A stretch of 64,000 nt of DNA, from contig DASPIZ010000044.1 in assembly GCA_035628875.1 (NCBI GenBank), positions 65,484 to 129,483 on the forward strand, in the 5' to 3' direction. The DNA is from Ohtaekwangia sp035628875 (GTDB lineage Bacteria; Bacteroidota; Bacteroidia; Cytophagales; Cyclobacteriaceae). Positions 44,107 through 52,808 of the stretch are shown here, piece after piece. The notes below the pieces were generated by a model that was given only the letters and a program-made list of their open reading frames with translations, was not told the origin of the DNA and searched no databases. How positions within the stretch are numbered: position 1 is the first letter of the stretch; each line of letters opens with the position of its first letter. The position numbers were made by a program, and so were the translations under genes.

Positions 44107-44339
44107 TAGATGTAATAAAGAATCTTTCGTTACAGGTGGTTAAATACGTTATCCGCTCCCCAAATTTCCGCTTCTTTCAATATTGTAAACTAACAGCATT
44201 ATGGAAAAAAGGTTCATTACTACATTTGGGGCCTGATCAAAGCGCGGAATAAATCTTAAACAATCGTTGGCATTAATTCATTCAAAAATTAAAGCAACGA
44301 AAATAAAGTAACGAATCCGAATTCTTTTGTAATTACAGT

Positions 44340-44498
44340 TTACTCCTGTTTATTGCAAGAGAATGGAACCGGTCCGCAAAAAAATTCTGAAGCAAGGAAT
44401 GTATTCTTTTTATTTTTCGTTTGACCAAACACAACCTGGCTGCATATAGCAAGGAGCGAAATAAGGACGATGAGCAGAATGCGGAATTTGGGATTCAC
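44340..44498 (-). CDS. 52-residue exported peptide, unrecognised
   Basis: A short frame on the minus strand starting at GTG 44498 with an in-frame stop just upstream. It begins MNPKFRILLIVLISLLAICS and then QVVFGQ, a strong signal peptide with the Bacteroidota-typical GQ cleavage end. The mature part is only about 26 residues, with two cysteines in FFCGPVPFSC, ending NKQE. No RBS is evident. Too short for usual gene callers. The rest of the 509-base gap (44107-44339, 44499-44615) shows no other gene; TAAGTTTG at 44601 is a -7-like box only 8 bases before cysH. Confidence 0.5.
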   Translation of the reverse strand: MNPKFRILLIVLISLLAICSQVVFGQTKNKKNTFLASEFFCGPVPFSCNKQE

Positions 44499-44615
44499 AA
44501 GCTGAAAAAATTAGGGTTAGCGAGCGAAAATATAGAATTAAAGTGAAATTTCATAATTTTTATGTAATTCATTAGTTTTCAATTACTTATATTGGTTAAA
44601 TAAGTTTGATAAGAG

Positions 44616-45272
44616 ATGAAATTTGATGAAATAAAAGCCAAAATTGAAGCGTATAAAACGACGGGAAAAAGACTCTTCACGACGTCTTCGTTTCAATCAC
44701 ATAGTCTGGTATTACTGCACATGCTGAGTCGGATCGACAAAACGATTCCGGTTTACTTCATCAATACAGGATATCATTTTCCGGAAACAGTCCGGTTCAG
44801 GGATTTTATCACGGAACAATTTGGTATCAATACCGTTGATTTAAAATCTGAAGTTCCAAAGTTTATGCAGCGCGATTATGATGGTAAGTTATTATTCGCT
44901 TCCGATCCGGATCATTGCTGCTATCTAAATAAGACACAACCCATGGATGCGATCCTGCGCTCGAATGATGTGTGGATCAACGGTGTTCGGGCCGATCAAA
45001 GTGCTATTCGTGCAGCGATGAAAATTGAACAACCTGCTCAACATGGTTGCATACGTTTTCATCCGATGCTTGACTGGACACCAAAGATGATCTGGGAATA
45101 CCAGAAAGAATATAATCTGCCCAAACATCCGCTGGAAGAAAAAGGATATTTCAGTATAGGATGTGAACCTTGTACCCGTAAATTAGATCCCGAAATGCAG
45201 GAGCGTGAAGCGCGTTGGTTTGGATTGAATAAGGTGGAATGTGGGTTGAATACAGACCTCGTCAGCAAGTAA
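44616..45272 (+). CDS. cysH: Phosphoadenylyl/adenylyl-sulfate reductase (CysH)
   Basis: 218 residues. PP-loop fold with FTTSSFQSHSLVLLHM near residue 25. The cluster cysteines are present as a Cys-Cys pair in PDHCCYLNKTQPM and CxxC in GCEPCTRK, so it is the 4Fe-4S APS-reductase type. The catalytic Cys near the C-terminus is in KVECGLNTD (family ECGLH). Reduces APS to sulfite in assimilatory sulfate reduction. Partner genes (cysD/N, sulfite reductase) are not adjacent. Confidence 0.93.
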   Translation: MKFDEIKAKIEAYKTTGKRLFTTSSFQSHSLVLLHMLSRIDKTIPVYFINTGYHFPETVRFRDFITEQFGINTVDLKSEVPKFMQRDYDGKLLFASDPDHCCYLNKTQPMDAILRSNDVWINGVRADQSAIRAAMKIEQPAQHGCIRFHPMLDWTPKMIWEYQKEYNLPKHPLEEKGYFSIGCEPCTRKLDPEMQEREARWFGLNKVECGLNTDLVSK

Positions 45273-45319
45273 TATCCGCGATTTGAAACCATGTCATAAT
45301 TTTAATTGCTACGCCTTAA

Positions 45320-46240
45320 ATGAAAGTTTTAGTAACAGGGGGTGCCGGTTATATCGGTACTGAATTGATCACACAGCTTGTCTCCAATCCCAAAGTTGAA
45401 AAAGTAATTATCTTCGATAATCTGAGTCGGTTGAATTATAACATATTCCTTGGCTTGCGTCTTCAGAAACATCTTAAAATATCTTTTATTAAAGGCGAAC
45501 TGCTGGATTCACGGGCCTTGCGTAAAGCGCTTAAAGATATTGATGTGGTGTATCATCTCGCCGCAAAAGTAACAACGCCTTTCTCCAACATTGATGCCCA
45601 TGTATATGAGCAGATTAATCATTGGGGCACTGCAGAGTTGGTCTACGCTGTTGAAGAAAGCAATGTAAAACGATTCATCTATAGCAGTAGTACAAGTATT
45701 TACGGGCAATCCGCTGAAACGGTAGACGAAACTGCCCTTCCTGAACCTCAGTCTTTGTATGCAATTTCTAAAGTGCGGGGAGAAGAGCACGTGAAAAGAC
45801 TCTCCGAGAAAATGGATACTTATATTATGCGCCTTGGCAATGTATACGGCTACAGCAAGAGTATGCGCTTTGATGCTATAATAAACCGTTTCGTATTCGG
45901 TGCGAACTTTAATAAAATGGTGACCATCCAGGGCGATGGAAAACAATCACGGGCTTTCATTCATGTGGAAATGGTATCGCGCGCTTTTGCTAACCTGTTA
46001 AGTTCTGACCTGCCAAGCGGAACCTACAACCTGGTGGAAAAAAATATTAAGGTTGTTGATATCCTTGACGCTTTGAAAGAGCTTGTGCCGGATCTAGAGT
46101 TTCTTTTTATTAATCAGCATTTACGGCTTAATGCACTTCACGTTAAACCCAACCCAATGGTTAACCAGACCCTCGGAATTACGAATAACAGAAGTCTCAA
46201 AGAAGAGCTTCAGGAATTCATGGCGAAGTTTAGTTTCTAA
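45320..46240 (+). CDS. NAD-dependent epimerase/dehydratase (extended SDR)
   Basis: 306 residues. NAD motif GGAGYIGTELITQ (7-19), DVVYHLAA, SSSTSIYG, and catalytic YAISK (Tyr-x-x-x-Lys, about residue 151). Probably acts on a nucleotide sugar; specificity not readable. Forward, between cysH (47-base gap) and an antiporter gene (29-base gap). No other sugar gene adjoins it. Confidence 0.9.
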   Translation: MKVLVTGGAGYIGTELITQLVSNPKVEKVIIFDNLSRLNYNIFLGLRLQKHLKISFIKGELLDSRALRKALKDIDVVYHLAAKVTTPFSNIDAHVYEQINHWGTAELVYAVEESNVKRFIYSSSTSIYGQSAETVDETALPEPQSLYAISKVRGEEHVKRLSEKMDTYIMRLGNVYGYSKSMRFDAIINRFVFGANFNKMVTIQGDGKQSRAFIHVEMVSRAFANLLSSDLPSGTYNLVEKNIKVVDILDALKELVPDLEFLFINQHLRLNALHVKPNPMVNQTLGITNNRSLKEELQEFMAKFSF

Positions 46241-46269
46241 TCTTCAATTTACTTTAGGTTCCTTAGCTT

Positions 46270-47856
46270 ATGCAGGAGATCACAACGGTCATTATTTTAC
46301 TTGCTGTTGTTACTGCCCTGGCTGAAGTCGCAGATAAAATTCGAATACCATATCCAATTTTACTCGTCCTGAGTGGAATAGCCATAGGTCTGGTCCCCGG
46401 CTTACCAACCATTAGTTTAGATCCGGATATCGTCTTCTTAATTTTTTTACCTCCAATTTTATACTCAGCAGCATGGACTACTTCATGGCCCGATTTTAAA
46501 AAAGCAAAACGGCCAATTACCCTGCTTGCTATTGGTTGTGTCATATTTACAACCTGTGCCGTTGCTTATATCGCGCATGCGTTTATTCCATGTTTGGGTT
46601 GGCCCGAAGCTTTTGTATTGGGAGCCATTATTTCACCGCCAGATGCTATAGCAGCAACAGCCGCAACAAAAGGGTTGGGTGTGCCTAAAAGGTTGATCAC
46701 GGTGCTTGAAGGAGAAAGCCTTGTAAATGATGCTACCGGACTGATTGCCTATCGGTATGCCGTTGCAGCTGTAGTCAGCGGATCGTTTCATCTGTGGCAA
46801 GCCGGTCTCCAATTTTTATTTGTGGCCATCGCGGGTATCGCACTAGGACTGATGATTGGATTTACCTTTAAATGGATTCACAAGATTACACCCCATAATC
46901 CGACCACGGCAACAGCACTAACTTTTCTAACCCCTTTTGTTTCTTATCTGCTAGCTGAATGGTTGCATGTATCCGGGGTATTGGCCGTGGTGGCAGCAGG
47001 TCTGTATCTAAGCTGGAATTCAAGCTCGATATTTTCGCAACAAACGCGGCTTCAAACAAGCAGTTCCTGGAGCACAATGATCTTTATTTTGAATGGTATA
47101 ATCTTCATTCTTATCGGTCTCCAGTTGCCCGAGATCATACAAAACATAGAAGGACATTCTACGCGCGATCTGTTAAAGTATGGTGCGATTATTAGTCTGG
47201 CGGTGATTGTTGGGAGAATTATCTGGGTCTACCCGGGAGCTTATATCCCCCGCTGGATGAGTAAGAGCATTCGTGAAAAAGAACCGGATACAACGTTTGG
47301 ACTGGTGACTATTTTAGCATGGTCTGGCATGCGTGGTGTGATATCATTGGCGGCGGCCCTGGCGTTGCCCCTTACCATTGAAGGAACCAAGCCATTTCCT
47401 CAACGTGATCTGATTATCTTCCTTACGTTTTGTGTTATTTTTTCAACGCTTATTATTCAAGGGCTTACTGTAAGGCCCCTGATTAAATTGTTTCGAATTC
47501 ATCCTGACGGGCGGGAACATGCGATTGAACAAAGTGCCAGGCTGGCGTTAGCCTCATCTGCCATTGAACACATTGAAGAAAATTATTCGCTGGCCCTGAG
47601 TGATGAGGTGCTCAATCAAATTAAAACCAAATATGAAATTAGAATTCAACGGATAAGAAAGGATGAAATAGAACGTAAACTTGATGTAGCACAAATTATG
47701 GAGTTTCAGCGCATACAACAAGAACTCCTTGACAAGCAAAGAAAAGATCTCATCATTATGAGAGCTGAAGGTAAAATCAGCGATGAAGCCATGCGAAAAA
47801 TTGAGTATGAACTGGATCTTGAGGAGACGCGCTTAATTCTGGAACGGGGGTTGTGA
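46270..47856 (+). CDS. Na+/H+ antiporter, CPA1 family
   Basis: 528 residues: about 12 membrane helices in residues 1-405, then a cytosolic, helical tail of about 120 residues. CPA1 signatures: FLPPILYSAAW, GAIISPPDAIAATAATKG, LEGESLVNDATGLI and WSGMRGVISLAAALALP. Exchanges Na+ (or K+) for H+ across the inner membrane. The charged tail (RKDEIERKLDVAQIMEFQRI) resembles a regulatory coiled coil. Confidence 0.93.
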   Translation: MQEITTVIILLAVVTALAEVADKIRIPYPILLVLSGIAIGLVPGLPTISLDPDIVFLIFLPPILYSAAWTTSWPDFKKAKRPITLLAIGCVIFTTCAVAYIAHAFIPCLGWPEAFVLGAIISPPDAIAATAATKGLGVPKRLITVLEGESLVNDATGLIAYRYAVAAVVSGSFHLWQAGLQFLFVAIAGIALGLMIGFTFKWIHKITPHNPTTATALTFLTPFVSYLLAEWLHVSGVLAVVAAGLYLSWNSSSIFSQQTRLQTSSSWSTMIFILNGIIFILIGLQLPEIIQNIEGHSTRDLLKYGAIISLAVIVGRIIWVYPGAYIPRWMSKSIREKEPDTTFGLVTILAWSGMRGVISLAAALALPLTIEGTKPFPQRDLIIFLTFCVIFSTLIIQGLTVRPLIKLFRIHPDGREHAIEQSARLALASSAIEHIEENYSLALSDEVLNQIKTKYEIRIQRIRKDEIERKLDVAQIMEFQRIQQELLDKQRKDLIIMRAEGKISDEAMRKIEYELDLEETRLILERGL

Positions 47857-47880
47857 CGACAATAAAATCTGCAGGAGAAA

Positions 47881-47911
47881 ATATAAAGGCCACTTACCGT
47901 GGCCTTTATAT
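47881..47911. terminator. Perfect 13-bp hairpin between convergent genes
   Basis: ATATAAAGGCCAC (47881-47893) and GTGGCCTTTATAT (47899-47911) around a 5-base loop. It is symmetric and lies between the antiporter end (47856) and the bacilliredoxin end (47935), so it can serve both strands. T content is within the stem. Confidence 0.75.
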
Positions 47912-47934
47912 GGGAACGCATAATAAATCTTAGC

Positions 47935-48351
47935 TCAACAGAATTCATCAAATACTTCCAATAAATGCTGACCAATCATCTGGGCGTTCCGGCCTTCAAT
48001 ATGATGGCGCTCGACGAAGTGTACCAGTTCTCCATCTTTAAATAATGCGATAGAAGGAGAAGATGGCGGGTAGGGCAGGGTATACTCCCGTGCTTTCGAA
48101 ACCGCATCCTTATCAACACCCGCGAAAACGGTAGCCAACGTGTTTGGTTTTTTTGTTGTGTTCTGCAAAGCCCACTTTACACCAGGTCGGGCGGCACCAG
48201 CGGCACAACCACAAACTGAATTGATCACGAGCAGTGTAGTGCCTTTACTGTTTTTAAGTTGCGTATCTACTTCTTCCGGCGTTTTTAATTCAGTAAATCC
48301 GGCGCTTGTCAGATCTGTGCGCATTGGGGCCACTAATTGTTCTGGATACAT
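47935..48351 (-). CDS. BrxA/BrxB-family bacilliredoxin
   Basis: 138 residues, DUF1094 thioredoxin-like fold. The CGC active site is in VINSVCGCAAGAARPGV (about residue 52), and it starts MYPEQLVAPMR as in relatives. In Firmicutes it removes bacillithiol from protein thiols; Bacteroidota often keep these genes too. It is the last gene of the minus-strand SUF cluster, 29 bases after the DUF59 gene, which suggests a role in thiol balance during Fe-S assembly. Confidence 0.92.
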   Translation of the reverse strand: MYPEQLVAPMRTDLTSAGFTELKTPEEVDTQLKNSKGTTLLVINSVCGCAAGAARPGVKWALQNTTKKPNTLATVFAGVDKDAVSKAREYTLPYPPSSPSIALFKDGELVHFVERHHIEGRNAQMIGQHLLEVFDEFC

Positions 48352-48380
48352 ATAAGTACAAATTAATTTAGGTGTTGATA

Positions 48381-48734
48381 TTATAAAAAGCCAAGTTCAA
48401 GTTTAGCCGCTTCGCTCATCATGTCCTGTGAATATGGTGGATCAAAAGTAAGTTCGACCTTTACATCGTTTACGCCTTCGATCGCTTTTAGTTTTTGCTC
48501 CACTTCGCTCGGTATAACTTCTGCGGAAGGGCAGGACGGTGACGTTAATGTCATCAATACATATACATTGTTCACGGGATAGACATTGATCTCATAGATC
48601 AATCCCAGTTCGTAAACGTCGACCGGAATCTCCGGATCGTATATGGTTTTGATGGCAGCAAGTACTTTATCCTTAAGATCCGGTGTGGTCCTTTCGGATA
48701 TCGCCTGCGCATTGTTTTGTTCTGAATCGTTCAT
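48381..48734 (-). CDS. SUF-associated DUF59/MIP18-family protein
   Basis: 117 residues. DUF59 core: VLAAIKTIYDPEIPVDVYELGLIYEI, VLMTLTSPSCPSAEVIPSEV (the Cys likely functional) and VKVELTFDPPYSQDMMSEAAKLELGF. Relatives (SufT, PaaD, CIA2) take part in late Fe-S cluster transfer. It overlaps sufE by 4 bases. Confidence 0.92.
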   Translation of the reverse strand: MNDSEQNNAQAISERTTPDLKDKVLAAIKTIYDPEIPVDVYELGLIYEINVYPVNNVYVLMTLTSPSCPSAEVIPSEVEQKLKAIEGVNDVKVELTFDPPYSQDMMSEAAKLELGFL

Positions 48735-49165
48735 CGCTTCACTTCCATTTTAGTTTTAAAGGCAAGGGCATATAATTTCATTTGTTTTATCATGGCCGCA
48801 AAACCATTGGAACGCTGTGTGCCAATGAAACGTTCCATGCCAATCTTGTGCATAAAGTATAGCTCTGCTTTAAGAATATCATCGGGAGTTTGTCCGTTAA
48901 AGATGCGAAGCAGTAAACTGACCAAACCCTTTGTGATAGCCGTGTTGCTGTCTGCACGAAATCGTAGATGATCACCTTCCTGTTGCGCAGTTAACCAAAC
49001 CTTCGACTGACAACCTTTTACAATATTATCTTCAGTCTTTTCTTCTGCTGGCATATCGGGAAGCTTTTGTCCCAGCTCCATAATATAAAACACGGTCATT
49101 TCGCGGTCTCCGTCGAGGAGGGAGAAATCACTGATTATTTCTTCCTGGATGTCATGTGTCGTCAT
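48731..49165 (-). CDS. sufE: SufE-family sulfur acceptor
   Basis: 144 residues. The acceptor Cys is in NIVKGCQSKVWL (about residue 52), and the RADSNTAITKGLVSLLLRIFNGQTPDDI block is typical. It accepts sulfur from SufS and passes it to SufB. Overlaps both neighbours by 4 bases (coiled-coil ORF upstream, DUF59 gene downstream), so translation is coupled. Confidence 0.94.
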   Translation of the reverse strand: MTTHDIQEEIISDFSLLDGDREMTVFYIMELGQKLPDMPAEEKTEDNIVKGCQSKVWLTAQQEGDHLRFRADSNTAITKGLVSLLLRIFNGQTPDDILKAELYFMHKIGMERFIGTQRSNGFAAMIKQMKLYALAFKTKMEVKR

Positions 49166-49422
49166 TTGAATACCGCCAGTTCCAGTTTCGAAATTCTTTT
49201 TTCGTGCTGCGCCACCAGCCGAATTTCCTCAGCAAGTTTTAATATCGCTCTTGAATTTTCAGCGGTTTGAAGTCCTTGCTTCGTTATTTCAATCTTGATG
49301 GAGGAAATATCTGTTTTCATCGAAGATACTTCTGTTTTCAAGGACGATACTTCTCCAATCAATTTATCCTGTCCCTTTACCATTTCGGCCAGGAGTTCCA
49401 CGATTCTGTTTTCATTTTTCAT
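49162..49422 (-). CDS. Small coiled-coil protein inside the suf operon
   Basis: 86 residues with no signal peptide. Residues 18-50 carry heptad-like SSLKTEVSSMKTDISSIKIE, then a second helix ILKLAEEIRLVAQHEKRISKLE. It overlaps the sufE start by 4 bases and sits 13 bases after sufS, so it is co-translated with SUF enzymes. I know no suf component like it; it could be a scaffold or regulator. It overlaps real genes in a coupled way, which argues that it is expressed. Confidence 0.7.
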   Translation of the reverse strand: MKNENRIVELLAEMVKGQDKLIGEVSSLKTEVSSMKTDISSIKIEITKQGLQTAENSRAILKLAEEIRLVAQHEKRISKLELAVFK

Positions 49423-49435
49423 CGGCTAACGGGTT

Positions 49436-50680
49436 TTATTTCATAAAATTAATAATGCGCTCCAGTCCTTCGATTAGTTGGTCGACTTCTTTCTTTGTGT
49501 TATAAACAGCAAACGACGCACGGACAGTTCCCTCAATACAATATTGCGTCATGAGCGGCTGAGTACAGTGGTGTCCGGTGCGCACGGCAATGCCCCGCGC
49601 ATCCAGCATCTGTCCAATATCGAAATGATGGATCCCTTCAACGACAAAAGAAAGTACGCCTAGTTTGTTAGTCGCTTTTCCGATGAGTCGGATATTTTTT
49701 AAGCGAGACACACGGTCAGTGGCATACACCAATAAATCATGTTCGTGCGCTGCTATATTTTCTTTACCCAATCCGGTAATAAAATCCATGGCTGCTTTAA
49801 AAGCGACGACATCAGCGATATTCGGTGTGCCAGCTTCAAACTTATAGGGAAGATCGTTATATGTGGTTTTTGGAAAAGTTACATCCTTAATCATTTCACC
49901 ACCGCCCTGATAAGGCGGCATCTTTTCAAGGAGTTCTTTTTTGCCGTACAGAATTCCAGTGCCTGTTGGGCCATACATTTTGTGGGCCGACAAACAATAA
50001 AAATCGCAGTCCATTTCTTGTACGTCGATAGACAAGTGCGCACCGGCTTGTGCGCCGTCGATTAACACAACAGCACCTGCAGCATGCGCCAACTCGATAA
50101 TCTCTTTGACAGGATTAATCGTACCAAGACTATTCGATGCATGGTTTACAGAAACGATCTTTGTACGCGGAGACAAAAGCTTCCGGTAAGAATCTATATC
50201 AAGTTCTCCTTCTTCTGAAACAGGAATGATTTTGAGAGCCGCTTTTTTTTCTTCACAGATAAATTGCCAGGGAACAATATTCGAGTGGTGTTCTAAACCA
50301 GAAATGATAATTTCATCACCTTCCTGGATAAAAGCTTTCCCGAACGAAGATGCCACCAGATTTATGCCTTCAGTTACACCGCGTGTAAAAATAATCTCCT
50401 CTTCAAAACGTGCGTTTACAAAGCGTTGGGCAGTTACACGGGTGTCTTCATAGGCACGGGTGGCTTTTTCTGCAAGCGTATGTATACCACGGTGTATGTT
50501 GGCGTTATAACCTTTGTAGTAACCGATTAATGCATCGATGACAACATTGGGCTTTTGCGAAGTAGCTGCGTTATCAAAATAGACGAGGTCCCGCCCATTT
50601 ACCTGTTGATGAAGGATGGGAAATTCCGCACGTATCTTTTCAACGTCAATGGATGTTATCGTAGCAGCCAATTCACTCAT
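49436..50680 (-). CDS. sufS: Cysteine desulfurase SufS
   Basis: 414 residues, class V aminotransferase fold. The PLP-lysine is in YCLSAHKMYGPTGTG, with HHSNIVPWQF (substrate-binding His) and VLIDGAQAGAHLSID. The catalytic Cys is in AVRTGHHCTQPLM near the C-terminus, in the short lobe of the SufS type. It removes sulfur from cysteine and hands it to SufE. Begins 1 base after sufD ends, so it is in the same transcript. Confidence 0.96.
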   Translation of the reverse strand: MSELAATITSIDVEKIRAEFPILHQQVNGRDLVYFDNAATSQKPNVVIDALIGYYKGYNANIHRGIHTLAEKATRAYEDTRVTAQRFVNARFEEEIIFTRGVTEGINLVASSFGKAFIQEGDEIIISGLEHHSNIVPWQFICEEKKAALKIIPVSEEGELDIDSYRKLLSPRTKIVSVNHASNSLGTINPVKEIIELAHAAGAVVLIDGAQAGAHLSIDVQEMDCDFYCLSAHKMYGPTGTGILYGKKELLEKMPPYQGGGEMIKDVTFPKTTYNDLPYKFEAGTPNIADVVAFKAAMDFITGLGKENIAAHEHDLLVYATDRVSRLKNIRLIGKATNKLGVLSFVVEGIHHFDIGQMLDARGIAVRTGHHCTQPLMTQYCIEGTVRASFAVYNTKKEVDQLIEGLERIINFMK

Positions 50681-50681
50681 A

Positions 50682-51998
50682 TCAAAAATTTTTATGTAAG
50701 CGCTCGCTGATCAATGTATCAATGTATTCTTTTATACCAGGGTGTTTAATGGTGTCCAGAAGTTCACCGGCAAAAGCATAGAGCATCATGGCGCGAGCAG
50801 TGTCCTTATTGATGCCACGGGTTTGCAGGTAGAACAACGCTTCTTCATCCAATTGACCAGATGTACAACCGTGTGAACATTTCACATCATCGGCCCAAAT
50901 CTCGAGCTGTGGTTTTGTATTGATAGAAGCCTTATCCGTTAACAATATATTTCGGTTAGCCTGGAAGGCATTTGTTTTCTGCGCATTCGGACGAACAAAT
51001 ATTTTCCCGTTGAAGACGCCTTTTGCGCTGTCTTCAATAATTCCTTTATATAATTCGTTGCTAAACGAATTTGGTTGCTTGTGGTCTACAACGGTATGGT
51101 TATCTGCAAGCGTATCTTTTCCAACAAGATACAATCCATGCATATGAGAATCTATTCCTTCACCATCCAGTGACAATTGCAGATTATTCCGTATAGCCTT
51201 ACCATCAAGTGTGAATGTAAACGTATTTACACGACTTGAACGTGCTTGCTGGAACTGTTTGAACTCAAACTGATAACGGTTACCCTTATCATTCTGAATT
51301 GAATACCAGGTTACTCCTGCGTTTTCAGCAACGGCAACTTCCGAAACAAGGGTTGAGAATCCATTGTATGAACCCATCGAATCAAATTTTTCCAGGATAC
51401 TCACTTCGCTGTTCTTACCAACGACAACAAGGTTTCGTGTGGCGCTTATAACCTGTCCCGACTGCACATCATGGATGTGATAAACCAGGATAGGTAGTTC
51501 TACTGTTTTGTTATCCGGTACGTGAATAAAAACGCCATCAACAAATGCAGCGGTGTTCCACGCTGTAAATGCGTCGGTTTTATGGTCTGCAATCTTGCCT
51601 AAGAATGGAAGCACAAGCTCCTGATGATTGAGCAAAGCATCCCGTAAGGATAAAATTGTTATCTCAGAAGCAGGTGACACAATACGTGAGTGATCAGCTG
51701 CATATTTTCCGTTGATAAAAACCACCGTGTTTCCTTCTACGAAAGGAATGGCCGCTGGTGTAGGATCTATCCCGTTGGAAGGTGCATTGCTTTGTGACAG
51801 CGAAAAATTCTTTTCCAGCAGGCGTGTAAGCGGAGTGTGTTTATATTCTTCCGACTTATTACCAGGAAGTCCCTTTTCACTTAAGTCCGACAACGCTTCC
51901 TTTCGAAGTTGAACTACGGGTGATGTGACATCCAGATTTTTTTCGATTGCAGCAATTACCTCTGCCGTACTATTTTTTTCTGACACTACTACACTCAT
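50682..51998 (-). CDS. sufD: Fe-S assembly protein SufD
   Basis: 438 residues. The N-terminal helical part is followed by the right-handed beta-helix core shared with SufB; VDHKQPNSFSNELYKGI, GVFNGKIFVRPNAQKTNAFQ and VKCSHGCTSGQLDEEALFYL are the standard SufD blocks. Forms SufBC2D. It follows sufC after an 11-base gap. Confidence 0.96.
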   Translation of the reverse strand: MSVVVSEKNSTAEVIAAIEKNLDVTSPVVQLRKEALSDLSEKGLPGNKSEEYKHTPLTRLLEKNFSLSQSNAPSNGIDPTPAAIPFVEGNTVVFINGKYAADHSRIVSPASEITILSLRDALLNHQELVLPFLGKIADHKTDAFTAWNTAAFVDGVFIHVPDNKTVELPILVYHIHDVQSGQVISATRNLVVVGKNSEVSILEKFDSMGSYNGFSTLVSEVAVAENAGVTWYSIQNDKGNRYQFEFKQFQQARSSRVNTFTFTLDGKAIRNNLQLSLDGEGIDSHMHGLYLVGKDTLADNHTVVDHKQPNSFSNELYKGIIEDSAKGVFNGKIFVRPNAQKTNAFQANRNILLTDKASINTKPQLEIWADDVKCSHGCTSGQLDEEALFYLQTRGINKDTARAMMLYAFAGELLDTIKHPGIKEYIDTLISERLHKNF

Positions 51999-52009
51999 GC
52001 TTGAATTTT

Positions 52010-52765
52010 TTAAACAACCGCTGCCTGATCCTTAATCCAATCGTATCCTTTAGCCTCGAGTTCAAGGGCAAGTTCTTTTGTGCCCGACTTCACGATTTTT
52101 CCTTTGTAAAGCACATGAACAAAGTCAGGAACAATGTAATCTAACAAACGCTGATAATGCGTTACGACAATCACCGCGTTTGATTTATTCCGGAGTTTAT
52201 TCACGCCGTTCGACACAATCTTTAAGGCATCAATATCCAGGCCTGAATCCGTTTCATCCAGGATGGCCAACTTCGGTTCAAGCATGGCCATTTGGAAAAT
52301 TTCATTTCGTTTTTTCTCGCCACCGGAAAAGCCTTCATTCAGTGCGCGGTTCAATAAAGACTGATCGATTTCTACAAGCTTCATCTTCTCTTTCATTAAG
52401 CCAAGAAAGGAAACTGCATCGAGGGTTTGCTGTCCGCGTGCTTCCCTGATCTGATTCACAGCGGTCTTCATAAAATTGATCGTACTAACTCCTGGAATTT
52501 CTACAGGGTATTGAAAAGCGAGAAATACACCTTCGCGTGCTCTTTCTTCAGGCGCCATTTCCAACAGATTCTTTCCTAAAAAATTAACCTCACCGGCAAG
52601 GACTTCATATTCCTCGCGTCCCGCCAACACAGATGCCAGTGTACTTTTTCCGGAACCGTTTGGTCCCATGATGGCATGTACTTCACCTGGTTTAATTTCC
52701 AGGTTAATTCCATTTAGGATTTGTTTGTCGTCGATGCGCGCTTGCAGATTTTTTATACTAAGCAT
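52010..52765 (-). CDS. sufC: Fe-S assembly ATPase SufC
   Basis: 251 residues. Walker A GPNGSGKSTLA (about 34-44), a SufC-type signature GFSGGEKKRNEIFQM, Walker B LAILDETDSGLDIDALK and the D/H-loop VVTHYQRLLDYI. ATP hydrolysis drives the SufBCD scaffold. Upstream spacer to sufB contains a short GTTCAAAG repeat. Confidence 0.96.
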   Translation of the reverse strand: MLSIKNLQARIDDKQILNGINLEIKPGEVHAIMGPNGSGKSTLASVLAGREEYEVLAGEVNFLGKNLLEMAPEERAREGVFLAFQYPVEIPGVSTINFMKTAVNQIREARGQQTLDAVSFLGLMKEKMKLVEIDQSLLNRALNEGFSGGEKKRNEIFQMAMLEPKLAILDETDSGLDIDALKIVSNGVNKLRNKSNAVIVVTHYQRLLDYIVPDFVHVLYKGKIVKSGTKELALELEAKGYDWIKDQAAVV

Positions 52766-52772
52766 TGGTGTA

Positions 52773-52797
52773 GTTCAAAGGTTCAAAGTTCAAAATT
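52773..52797. repeat. Short GTTCAAAG repeat between sufB and sufC
   Basis: Three GTTCAAAG-type units (GTTCAAAGGTTCAAAG, then TTCAAAATT) inserted in an operon spacer of 43 bases. It shows that the word family can sit inside a transcribed operon. Confidence 0.6.
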
Positions 52798-52808
52798 AAG
52801 GGAATAGG

